From JAKFWI01 sp031399165 (GTDB lineage Bacteria; Pseudomonadota; Alphaproteobacteria; Caulobacterales; Aquidulcibacteraceae): a stretch of DNA of 64,000 nucleotides. A program made the position numbers and the translations under genes. How positions within the stretch are numbered: position 1 is the first letter of the stretch; each line of letters starts with the position of its first letter. Under the pieces are notes generated by a model. The model saw only the letters and a program-made list of their open reading frames with translations, was not told the origin of the DNA and ran no database searches. The stretch lies in assembly GCA_031399165.1 (NCBI GenBank), contig JANNOO010000054.1, forward strand, positions 1-64,000, given 5' to 3'. Below are positions 10,924-18,145 of this stretch, piece by piece.

Positions 10924-11928
10924 CTACTTTTTCAGATACGCGTACATCCCGGCAATATTGTTTGTGCGGTTCGTGCCGTAATTGATCCAGTCCTTGTATT
11001 TATCGAGCGTCAGCGATGCCTGAAGCTGCTCGACGGGCTGGCCGGCATTGATGCCCGCCTGCACGCCTTGGCGCAAATCCTTGTAATAGGTGCGCAGGGC
11101 TTCCACGTCTGAATCGTTGCCGACGATGCCGTGGCCGCCGACGACAAAATTTGCATCAAACGCAGCCACGCGATCGAGCGTAGCGAACACGGCCGCTTCG
11201 TCATAGCCCGGCAGATTGCCGAACGGCATGCGGCGCAGCGATACAGCATCAACCACGAACAATATCTTTTCCGACGGGAAATAGATGTGCATCAGGTCGG
11301 GCGCGTGGACGCCCTGGGCGCTGTGCATTTCGATGGTTTTGCCGCCGAGCGTTACCTTATGAAGCGGCGTCGAGAACGTCTGCGTCGGCGTTTTCACCTC
11401 CCCGTATTGAAAGTCGAACAATTCGCGCGTGGTGACGGCGCCGTCCGTGTTCTTGTCCATCGCGGAAAACGAGGCTGCCATCAGCCCGCCGGCAAGCTCA
11501 GCCTGTTGCAGCTTGCCGTCCTTGTTCTGGTCAGAGTTGATCACGTTCGCAGGCAACGGCGCGCCATTGGCTGGCGGCTGCAGACCTTTGAGCGCCGCTA
11601 CATGCGCCACCACCGGCGCGTCGGCGAACACAGCCGCGCCTGCCGCATGATCCCAATGATGGTGGCTGTACAAAACCTGGCGCACTTGTGTGTTCGGGAA
11701 ACGCGTGGCGAGTTCGCCCTTCAGCCATTGCGCCGTGGCGGTGTTGAGCGGATCGATCACCACAATGCCCGCCGGCGTCACCTGGAAGAGACCGTAATGC
11801 TGGTTGTTCTGGAAGCGGTAGACCTCGCCCGCCACTTTGGTGATCGAGCGCTCCGGCGCGGCCTGCGCCCATGCTGATGTCGCGCCAAGCGCAAGCATCG
11901 CCGCGGCCAGTAACAAAGCCTTCTTCAT
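10924..11928 (-). CDS. Secreted metallo-beta-lactamase-fold protein with two EF-hand loops
   Basis: The 334-residue protein starts with a signal peptide (MKKALLLAAAMLALGATSAWA, possible cleavage after residue 21). The MBL metal site is HHHWDH at residues 89-94, with later histidines in VVGGHGIVG. Inserted between metal-site strands are two canonical 12-residue EF-hand loops: DQNKDGKLQQAE (133-144) and DKNTDGAVTTRE (158-169). Both have acidic residues at positions 1, 5 and 12 and Gly at 6, so calcium binding is plausible. The enzyme's substrate is unknown. The start at 11928 has GGGAGG upstream. It is convergent with ahpD and separated from ffh by 255 bp. Calcium-regulated hydrolysis is only inference. 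Confidence 0.85.
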   Translation of the reverse strand: MKKALLLAAAMLALGATSAWAQAAPERSITKVAGEVYRFQNNQHYGLFQVTPAGIVVIDPLNTATAQWLKGELATRFPNTQVRQVLYSHHHWDHAAGAAVFADAPVVAHVAALKGLQPPANGAPLPANVINSDQNKDGKLQQAELAGGLMAASFSAMDKNTDGAVTTRELFDFQYGEVKTPTQTFSTPLHKVTLGGKTIEMHSAQGVHAPDLMHIYFPSEKILFVVDAVSLRRMPFGNLPGYDEAAVFATLDRVAAFDANFVVGGHGIVGNDSDVEALRTYYKDLRQGVQAGINAGQPVEQLQASLTLDKYKDWINYGTNRTNNIAGMYAYLKK

Positions 11929-12126
11929 GTCCGTCCTCCCTTGGTTCGCCCTGGGGTGTAGCCGCGACAGGGGGGCCATTTAAGGCGGGTAGCGCGCATG
12001 TGATGGCCGCGCCGAGCGCTGTTCCACGCACGGAGCCTAGTTGTTTTCCGTGGGATATGGGCTAAAGAGCACCACGCGCCCAATTCGTGATGCGCGCTTT
12101 GACCGGTGCTTGACACTGGCGAGGCA

Positions 12127-12154
12127 CCCGGCCCGACGTCATCGTCCGGCCGGG
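12127..12154 (+). other. Stem-loop in the ffh leader
   Basis: CCCGGCCCGAC and GTCCGGCCGGG form an 11-bp stem with one mismatch and a six-base loop, 29 bases before the ffh start. It has no T-run. It could affect ffh mRNA stability or translation. The rest of the 255-bp gap before ffh shows no clear gene. Confidence 0.35.
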
Positions 12155-12183
12155 CGAGTTGCGTTTTGGCTCTGGAGTGGTGA

Positions 12184-13644
12184 ATGTTTGACGCGCTGAC
12201 CGAACGCCTGACGGGCGTATTCGACAAGCTGACCGGCCGCGGCGCGCTATCGCCCGCGGACGTGGAAGCGGCCATGCGCGAAGTGCGGGTGGCGCTGCTG
12301 GAAGCCGACGTGGCCCTGCCCGTCGTGCGAACGTTCATCGAAAAGGTGAAGGCCGAGGCGGTTGGCGAAGCGGTGATCCGTTCGGTCACGCCCGGCCAGA
12401 TGGTGGTGAAGATCGTCTACGACCAATTGGTCGAGACGCTGGGCGGCGAAGGCCCGCCGGAAGGCCTGCGCATCGCCGGCGAGCCGCCGAATGTGATCAT
12501 GATGGCCGGCCTGCAAGGCTCAGGCAAAACCACCACCGCCGCCAAGCTCGCGCTGCGCCTGCGCACGATCGATAAAAAACGCGTGCTGCTCGCCTCGCTC
12601 GACGTGCGCCGCCCGGCGGCGATGGAACAGCTCGCCGTGCTGGCCAAGGCGGCGCAGGTAGATTGCCTGCCGATCGTGCCGGGCGAACCGCCTGCCGCGA
12701 TCACGCGCCGCGCGCTGAGCGCCGCAAAACTCTCCGGCCACGACGTGCTGATCCTCGACACCGCCGGCCGCACCACGATCGACGAACAGATGATGGCCGA
12801 AGCCGCCGAAGTGGCGAAGGTCGCCAAGCCGGGCGAAACGCTGCTGGTGGCCGACAGCCTCACCGGCCAGGACGCGGTTGAAACTGCCAAGCGCTTCAAC
12901 GAACGCCTGCCTCTCACCGGCCTAGTGCTGACACGCGCCGATGGCGATGGGCGCGGCGGCGCGGCGCTTTCGATGCGCGCCGTCACCGGCCTGCCGATCA
13001 AATTCCTTGGAACGTCCGAGCGCATCGATGGTCTGGAACAGTTCGACGCCACACGCGTCGCCGGCCGCATCCTCGGCCGCGGCGATATTCTCGGCATCGT
13101 CGAAAAGGCCGCGCAGAATTACGAGCAGGCCGAAGCCGAAAAGATGGCCAAGAAATTGGCCAAGGGGCAGTTCGACCTCGACGATCTGTCCAGCCAGCTG
13201 GGCCAGCTGATCGCGATGGGCGGCCTCAAAGGCGTGATGGGCATGCTGCCCGGCGTGCAGGCGGCCAAAAAACAGATGGAAGGCGCCAATCTCGACGACA
13301 AGCAATTGAAGCGTCAGATCGCCGTCATCTCCTCGATGACCAAGGTCGAACGCAAAAAGCCCGACGTGCTGAACGCGTCGCGCCGGCGGCGCATTGCCGC
13401 CGGCGCGGGTACGGACGTGGCCGAAGTAAACCGCGTGCTGAAAATGCATCGCGGCATGGCCGACATGGTCAAGAAGGTCGGCAAAGGCAAAATGCCGGCG
13501 GGCCTGATGGGCGCGATGGGCGGCGGTTTCCGCAACCCGCAGAACATGCCGCAAATGAAAAACATGGCGGCGAATTTGCCGCCGGGTTTGCCGGGCTTGC
13601 CCGGCGGCCTCCCCGGCCTCCCGGGCGGGCAAAAGAAAAACTGA
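12184..13644 (+). CDS. ffh: Signal recognition particle protein Ffh (SRP54)
   Basis: Ffh binds 4.5S RNA and nascent signal sequences and docks with FtsY to deliver membrane proteins. The 486-residue protein has the N domain (1-95), then the G domain with GLQGSGKTTTAAKLA, DVRRPAA, DTAGR and TRADGDGRGG, and a methionine-rich M domain (about 300-435) including GMLPGVQ. The tail after about 450 is low-complexity, rich in methionine and then Gly-Leu-Pro repeats ending in GGQKKN. It leads the conserved ffh-rpsP-rimM-trmD-rplS cluster, and its receptor ftsY is further down the same strand. Confidence 0.97.
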   Translation: MFDALTERLTGVFDKLTGRGALSPADVEAAMREVRVALLEADVALPVVRTFIEKVKAEAVGEAVIRSVTPGQMVVKIVYDQLVETLGGEGPPEGLRIAGEPPNVIMMAGLQGSGKTTTAAKLALRLRTIDKKRVLLASLDVRRPAAMEQLAVLAKAAQVDCLPIVPGEPPAAITRRALSAAKLSGHDVLILDTAGRTTIDEQMMAEAAEVAKVAKPGETLLVADSLTGQDAVETAKRFNERLPLTGLVLTRADGDGRGGAALSMRAVTGLPIKFLGTSERIDGLEQFDATRVAGRILGRGDILGIVEKAAQNYEQAEAEKMAKKLAKGQFDLDDLSSQLGQLIAMGGLKGVMGMLPGVQAAKKQMEGANLDDKQLKRQIAVISSMTKVERKKPDVLNASRRRRIAAGAGTDVAEVNRVLKMHRGMADMVKKVGKGKMPAGLMGAMGGGFRNPQNMPQMKNMAANLPPGLPGLPGGLPGLPGGQKKN

Positions 13645-13670
13645 GTTCAACAATTATTGGAGAAACGACA

Positions 13671-14021
13671 GTGTCCCTGAAAATCCGTCTGGCCCGTGGC
13701 GGCGCCAAGAAGAAGCCGTTTTACTCGATCGTCGTCGCTGACAGCCGCAGCCCGCGCGATGGCAAGTTCATCGAGAAAATCGGCACGTATAATCCCGTGC
13801 TGGCCAGCGACGACCCAAAGCGCGTGCTGCTGAAAACCGAGCGCGTGCAGGAATGGTTGGGCAAAGGCGCGCAACCGACTGACCGCGTGCTGCGCTTCCT
13901 CGACCAAGCGGGCCTCGCCAAGCGCGAAACGCGCAGCAACCCGGACAAGGCCGTCCCCGGCAAGAAAATGGCCGAACGCGCCGCGGCGAAAAACCCAGCC
14001 CCGGCAGCGGCGGCTGAGTAA
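13671..14021 (+). CDS. rpsP: 30S ribosomal protein S16
   Basis: S16 is a primary-binding 30S assembly protein. The sequence MSLKIRLARGGAKKKPFYSIVV and the GTYNP segment are diagnostic. Translation starts at GTG 13671 with TTGGAGA upstream. The 116-residue length includes an alanine-rich basic C-terminal extension common in alphaproteobacteria. It lies 26 bp after ffh. Confidence 0.97.
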   Translation: MSLKIRLARGGAKKKPFYSIVVADSRSPRDGKFIEKIGTYNPVLASDDPKRVLLKTERVQEWLGKGAQPTDRVLRFLDQAGLAKRETRSNPDKAVPGKKMAERAAAKNPAPAAAAE

Positions 14022-14039
14022 GATTAGCCGGTTAAGCTT

Positions 14040-15098
14040 ATGGCTGAAGAAAGCCGTCGCTTTGGCCGCGCGATCGGCCAAGCGCGCCACTTGCGAAAAG
14101 AGGCGACGCCGGCCGAACGCGCGCTATGGCGATGGCTGCAAGAAAGCGAAGGCAAATTTCGCCGTCAGGCGCCCATAGGGCCTTACATCGTCGATTTTGT
14201 ATGTCAGCGCTGGAAGCTAATCGTCGAGCTCGACGGCGGCGCGCACGATGCGTCCGATGTTCAGCTACGCGATGCAAAGCGCACTGCGTGGCTGAGAGAG
14301 CAAGGGTATCATGTGCTCCGCCTGAGCAATGAAGCCGTGTTGCGCGATGCTAAATCCGCCGCCGCTGAAATCCTTGCGCTGATTCCCTCCCCCCTCGTGG
14401 GGGAGGGCCAGGGCGGGGGGGAACCCACGATCGACCGGGCGCGACTGCACAGTTCACGTACAACCCAGTCGATCGACCTGCCCCCCCTCCCCTACCCCTC
14501 CCCACGAGGGGGAGGGGTTCGCAAATCGGCGAGCGCAGCGCGCGAACGTCCATCGCGAAAACGAAAACTGGTGGCGGAAAAAGATGCTCTGCCGCCAGAC
14601 CATCTCATCCTGGTAGGCGCGGTTACGGGTGCATTCGGCGTGCGTGGCGAAGTAAAGGTGAAAAGCTTTACCGCTGCACAAGAGGATGTTTGCAATTATG
14701 GGCCGCTTTGCGATGAGCGCGGCGCAGTCGTGCTTACACCAAAGACCTTTCGACCGTTGAAAGACGCCGTGGCGGTAATTGCCAAGGAAGTGACGACGCG
14801 CGAACAGGCCGAAGCGATGCGCGGGACGGCGCTTTACGTGCCGCGCGCCGCCCTGCCCGCGCCGGAGGAAGATGAGTTCTACGCCGCTGATCTGGTCGGC
14901 TGTGCGGTCGAGAGTGTGAGCGGCGCGCCGCTTGGTGAAGTCCAAGCCGTGACCGATTATGGCGCCGGCGATATGCTGGAGATCGCGCTGAACGGCGCGG
15001 TGTGGCGCCTGCCGTTCACGCAGGAAAACACGCCGCAGATCGACCTCAAAGCCCGGCGCATCATCGCCGATCCGCCTGAAGGGCTGTTGCCGGAGTAA
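14040..15098 (+). CDS. DUF559 nuclease-like domain in one open frame with RimM
   Basis: From ATG 14040 a single open frame of 352 codons contains three parts. Residues 1-115 are a DUF559 domain, a PD-(D/E)XK endonuclease-like fold related to Vsr. It shows TPAERALWRWLQ, then IVDFVC and LIVELDGGAHD, which hold the acidic catalytic residues. Residues 116-160 are encoded by a class 1 palindromic repeat (14385-14517), giving low-complexity PSPLVGEGQGGGEP and later YPSPRGGG. Residues 178-352 are RimM. DUF559 genes normally stand alone at about 110-130 residues. The stop of this one seems to have been lost when the repeat arrived, joining it to rimM. Whether cells make a fused protein or restart at rimM is not known. 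It lies 18 bp after rpsP, inside a conserved ribosomal operon where DUF559 is not expected. Confidence 0.75.
   Translation: MAEESRRFGRAIGQARHLRKEATPAERALWRWLQESEGKFRRQAPIGPYIVDFVCQRWKLIVELDGGAHDASDVQLRDAKRTAWLREQGYHVLRLSNEAVLRDAKSAAAEILALIPSPLVGEGQGGGEPTIDRARLHSSRTTQSIDLPPLPYPSPRGGGVRKSASAARERPSRKRKLVAEKDALPPDHLILVGAVTGAFGVRGEVKVKSFTAAQEDVCNYGPLCDERGAVVLTPKTFRPLKDAVAVIAKEVTTREQAEAMRGTALYVPRAALPAPEEDEFYAADLVGCAVESVSGAPLGEVQAVTDYGAGDMLEIALNGAVWRLPFTQENTPQIDLKARRIIADPPEGLLPE
14385..14517. repeat. Class 1 palindromic repeat, copy A (REPIN-like), between DUF559 and rimM
   Basis: Two roughly 54-bp arms (14385-14438 and 14464-14517) are imperfect reverse complements. Each carries the CCTCCCCCTCGTGGGGGAGG hairpin at its outer end, and GATCGACCGGG or CCCAGTCGATCG at its inner end. 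The spacer is about 25 bases. The same design recurs at 17943-18065 and 51400-51529. This copy has no stop in the reading frame that joins DUF559 to RimM. Confidence 0.85.
14571..15098 (+). CDS. rimM: Ribosome maturation factor RimM
   Basis: RimM binds S19 and helps mature the 30S head. From GTG 14571 the product has 175 residues, the normal length, and begins MAEKDALPPDHLILVGAV, followed by TGAFGVRGEVKVKSF (N-terminal RimM domain). The C-terminal PRC-barrel part has FYAADLVGCAV and LPFTQENTPQIDL. No strong Shine-Dalgarno sequence precedes 14571, and the frame is open upstream through the palindromic repeat into DUF559, so the true start is uncertain. The position between rpsP and trmD is the conserved one. 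Confidence 0.92.
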   Translation: MAEKDALPPDHLILVGAVTGAFGVRGEVKVKSFTAAQEDVCNYGPLCDERGAVVLTPKTFRPLKDAVAVIAKEVTTREQAEAMRGTALYVPRAALPAPEEDEFYAADLVGCAVESVSGAPLGEVQAVTDYGAGDMLEIALNGAVWRLPFTQENTPQIDLKARRIIADPPEGLLPE

Positions 15099-15103
15099 GT
15101 CTC

Positions 15104-15505
15104 ATGCGCACGGTTTTGATCGCTGCTTTCGCGTTGATTGGCTGCGCCACCGCGCCGTCCGCGAACGAAACCCGCAGCTATGCGGAGAGGTGCGAGTTCA
15201 TTTCCTTTGCCACGACCGAGGGCGGCTTTAATGACGCGAAAGACTGGGATCAGAAAACCGACGCCTTGGTCACTTGGCGAGATCCATATCCGATCGATTG
15301 GAGATGTGTACCCAGGTCACTGCAACGTGGGCGGCAAGAGTTCTTTAGCTCTTATGGCATCAGCGCCGATAGACGTTTCGCCAGCGTAGAGATCACTACC
15401 CTTACGGGCAATCGCAAACTTATCGGCAGCATTACCGCCTGCTATTTCGAGCGCGCTGAAGAGTCATGGCGCGAAATTTCGTGCAACACCTACACTCCTT
15501 TTTGA
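15104..15505 (+). CDS. Small lipoprotein of unknown function
   Basis: The 133-residue product begins with a lipoprotein signal: MRTVLIAAFALIGCATAPS has a canonical LIGC lipobox, which would put lipidated Cys14 at the mature N-terminus. The mature part contains ERCEFISFATTEGG and ITACYFER and four further cysteines. No family was recognised. It sits 5 bp after rimM, and its stop overlaps the trmD start (TGATG). It is thus a co-transcribed insertion in the usually contiguous rimM-trmD pair. Confidence 0.65.
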   Translation: MRTVLIAAFALIGCATAPSANETRSYAERCEFISFATTEGGFNDAKDWDQKTDALVTWRDPYPIDWRCVPRSLQRGRQEFFSSYGISADRRFASVEITTLTGNRKLIGSITACYFERAEESWREISCNTYTPF

Positions 15506-16188
15506 TGACCTTCCGCGCTTCCATCATCACACTTTTCACCGAGGCGTTTCCCGGCACGCTTGAGCTTTCGGTGATTGGGCGCGCGAAGACGCAGGGCATC
15601 TGGTCGCTCGATACGCATGACCTGCGAAGTTTTGGTGTTGGCTCACATCGCAATGTCGATGACACGCCCGCTGGCGGCGGCGCTGGGATGGTGATGCGCG
15701 CGGACGTGGCGGCGGCGGCGATCGACTTTGTTTGTAAGGATGGCGCCAGTCCGCGCCCGATCCTCTACCCCTCCCCGCGCGGCGAAAAGCTGACGCAAGC
15801 GATGGCGCGGGTCTGGTCCGCCGGGCCCGGCCTGATCATTTTCTGCGGCCGGTTCGAGGGGCTGGACGAACGGGTGATCGAGGCGCGCGGAATGCGGGAA
15901 ATCTGCGTCGGTGATGCGGTGCTGGCCGGCGGCGAGGCGGCGGCGCTAGTGATCCTGGAAGCCACGCTGCGGCTGCTTCCTGGCGTGCTGGGCAATGAAA
16001 GCTCGCTGGCCGAGGAAAGTTTCGAGGCCGGCCTGCTGGAGCATCCGCAATACACCCGCCCCCAAACCTGGGAGGGGCGCGACATCCCCGCCATCGTCAC
16101 CTGCGGCGATCACGCCAAGGTCGAGGCATGGCGGCAGGCGGAGCGGGAAAGGCTAACGGCCGAAAGACGGCCGGATTTGAAGCGCTAG
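15505..16188 (+). CDS. trmD: tRNA (guanine-N1-)-methyltransferase TrmD
   Basis: TrmD makes m1G37 in tRNAs with a G at position 36, preventing +1 frameshifting. The product is 227 residues. It begins MTFRASIITLFTEAFPG and contains LIIFCGRFEGLDERVIEAR and EICVGDAVLAGGEAAALV, the knotted SPOUT AdoMet site. LLEHPQYTRPQTWEG is the C-terminal tRNA-binding signature. The ATG at 15505 overlaps the lipoprotein stop; an in-frame start further upstream adds non-homologous residues. Confidence 0.96.
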   Translation: MTFRASIITLFTEAFPGTLELSVIGRAKTQGIWSLDTHDLRSFGVGSHRNVDDTPAGGGAGMVMRADVAAAAIDFVCKDGASPRPILYPSPRGEKLTQAMARVWSAGPGLIIFCGRFEGLDERVIEARGMREICVGDAVLAGGEAAALVILEATLRLLPGVLGNESSLAEESFEAGLLEHPQYTRPQTWEGRDIPAIVTCGDHAKVEAWRQAERERLTAERRPDLKR

Positions 16189-16293
16189 ACCGCCTCCGAA
16201 AGCTGGACAGGCCCGCCCCTTTCGCCTATACGCCGCGCCTTCTGCTTTTCCTTGAGGAGCGGCCGGGCCTCTGGCCCTCGCTTCGGTGCGCTT

Positions 16294-16689
16294 ATGAACC
16301 TGATCCAAACGCTCGAAAAAGAAGAGATTTCCAAGATTACCGGCGGCAAAGCGCCGGTAAAGTTCGAGCCGGGCGATACGCTCAAGGTGAACGTGAAGAT
16401 CCGCGAAGGCGAACGTGAGCGCGTGCAAGCCTATGAAGGCGTGTGCATCGCCCGCTCCGGCTCCGGCCTCAACGCCAATTTCACGGTCCGCAAGATCAGC
16501 TTCGGCGAAGGCGTTGAGCGGGTTTTCCCGCTGTTCTCGCCTTCGATCGACTCAATCGAAGTGGTGCGCCGCGGCGCCGTGCGCCGGGCGAAGCTGTATT
16601 ATCTGCGCGATCGTCGCGGCAAATCGGCCCGTATCGCCGAGCGCTCCACCACGCGCGGCGAAGACGCCGCTGAGTCCAGCGAAAGCTGA
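16294..16689 (+). CDS. rplS: 50S ribosomal protein L19
   Basis: L19 lies at the 30S/50S interface. The product is 131 residues, starting MNLIQTLEKEEISKI, with PGDTLKVNVKI, QAYEGVCIAR and VERVFPLFSPSI. A charged tail (GEDAAESSES) extends the usual length slightly. It is separated from trmD by 105 bp, longer than the other gaps in the cluster and GC-rich, which could hold a leader element, though none was recognised. Confidence 0.97.
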   Translation: MNLIQTLEKEEISKITGGKAPVKFEPGDTLKVNVKIREGERERVQAYEGVCIARSGSGLNANFTVRKISFGEGVERVFPLFSPSIDSIEVVRRGAVRRAKLYYLRDRRGKSARIAERSTTRGEDAAESSES

Positions 16690-16738
16690 TCCCCAGACCA
16701 GCCTTGACGCGTGTCGTGGGGGCGCGCACGTCACGCTC

Positions 16739-18145
16739 ATGGCAGCCGCGCTTAAGCCAGAACCCAGGATCGAGCTGATCACGCTCGGCTGCCGCCTGAA
16801 CACGGCGGAGAGCGAACGTATGGCGGCCTTGGCCGCCGAAGCGGGCCTTGCCGACGCGATCATCGTCAACACATGCGCCGTCACCAATGAAGCGGTGCGC
16901 CAATCGCGCCAGGCGATCCGCAAGGCCGCGCGCGCGCGGCCCGATGCGCCCGTGATTGTCACTGGCTGCGCCGCGCAGATCGATCCGGCCGCGTTTGCGG
17001 CGATGCCGGAAGTCGATCGCGTGCTGGGCAATGCCGAGAAGATGCAGCGGGAGAGCTTTGCATGGACCGGCGATGAGCCGCGCGTGCGCGTGGCCGATAT
17101 CATGGCCGTCCGCGAAACCGCGCCGCATCTGGTCGAAGGCTTCTCGCGCACGCGCGCTTACGTGGAAGTGCAGACCGGCTGCGATCACCGCTGCACGTTC
17201 TGCATCATCCCCTATGGCCGCGGTAACGCGCGGTCCGTGCCGGCGGGCGCGGTGATCGATCAGATACGGGCGCTGGCCGATAAAGGCTGCCCGGAAATCG
17301 TGCTGACCGGAGTCGACCTTACGTCGTGGGGCGCCGATCTGCCGGGCGCGCCAGCTTTGGGCAATCTAGTACAGCGCATTTTGAAGCTGGTTCCTGATCT
17401 GCTGCGGCTTCGCCTCTCCTCACTCGACGTGATCGAGATGGATGACGCCTTGTTCGAGACGGTAACGCAAAATCCGCGTGTCGCGCCGCATCTGCATCTG
17501 TCGCTGCAGCATGGGCACGACTTGATCCTGAAGCGCATGAAGCGCCGCCATTCGCGCGCACAGGCGATCGAATTATGCGGACGGGTGAAACAGGCGCGGC
17601 CCGAGATCGCGCTTGGCGCCGATCTGATCGCGGGATTTCCCACCGAAACGGACGAGCATTTCGAGGCAATGGCCGATTTCGTCGATGAATGCGCCCTGTC
17701 CTTCCTGCACGTTTTCCCGTTCAGCCCGCGCGAAGGCACGCCGGCGGCAAAGATGCCGCAACTCAATCGCGCGCTTGTGAAGGCCCGCGCCGCGCGGTTG
17801 CGTGAAAAAGGCGCCAAGCGCCTGCGCGCGCATCTGGATCGGTGGGTGGGAAAAAGCGCTGAGGCGTTGATCGAAAGCGATGGCTTTGCACGTCTTCCTG
17901 ATTTCACCGGCGTCCGCATTGCGCGTGCAGAATCAAGCCCTTCCCCTCCCCCTCGTGGGGAGGGGCTAGGGGTGGGGGGAACAAACGATCGACTGGATTC
18001 GCCGTTGAGCCTGATCGATCGGTCGTTCCCCCTCACCCCCTCCCTCCCCCACGAGGGGGGAGGGAGGCGTAGTTCCTCTGGCGCGCACAGCCACATGCGT
18101 TTCGTCGCTCATGACGGTGAAAACCTGATCGGCGTTGCTGCATGA
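16739..18145 (+). CDS. mtaB: tRNA N6-threonylcarbamoyladenosine methylthiotransferase MtaB, with a repeat-encoded insert
   Basis: MtaB is a radical-SAM methylthiotransferase that converts t6A37 to ms2t6A37. The N-terminal UPF0004 cysteines are in LGCRLN, NTCAVTN and TGCAAQ. The radical-SAM motif CDHRCTFC has Cys148, Cys152 and Cys155. The expected RNA-binding tail is interrupted: residues about 402-443 are encoded by a class 1 palindromic repeat (17943-18065), giving SSPSPPPRGEGLGVGG through TPSLPHEGGG. The TRAM-like strand sequence resumes as MRFVAHDGENLIGVAA. The frame is preserved, so a protein with a roughly 42-residue low-complexity loop would be made. The ATGA overlap with ftsY shows coupling. 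Confidence 0.93.
   Translation: MAAALKPEPRIELITLGCRLNTAESERMAALAAEAGLADAIIVNTCAVTNEAVRQSRQAIRKAARARPDAPVIVTGCAAQIDPAAFAAMPEVDRVLGNAEKMQRESFAWTGDEPRVRVADIMAVRETAPHLVEGFSRTRAYVEVQTGCDHRCTFCIIPYGRGNARSVPAGAVIDQIRALADKGCPEIVLTGVDLTSWGADLPGAPALGNLVQRILKLVPDLLRLRLSSLDVIEMDDALFETVTQNPRVAPHLHLSLQHGHDLILKRMKRRHSRAQAIELCGRVKQARPEIALGADLIAGFPTETDEHFEAMADFVDECALSFLHVFPFSPREGTPAAKMPQLNRALVKARAARLREKGAKRLRAHLDRWVGKSAEALIESDGFARLPDFTGVRIARAESSPSPPPRGEGLGVGGTNDRLDSPLSLIDRSFPLTPSLPHEGGGRRSSSGAHSHMRFVAHDGENLIGVAA
17943..18065. repeat. Class 1 palindromic repeat, copy B, in frame inside mtaB
   Basis: The outer hairpin core CCTCCCCCTCGTGGGG, inner GATCGACTGG, a short spacer, then GATCGATCGG and CCTCCCCCACGAGG give the same two-arm structure as the other class 1 copies. 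It is entirely inside the mtaB coding sequence and contributes about 41 codons without a stop. Confidence 0.85.

Noticed and set aside
11929..12183. 4.5S RNA gene upstream of ffh
   Set aside because: No conserved GGAA/GCAG-type apical loop sequence of SRP RNA was found; the hairpin at 12127-12154 is too short.
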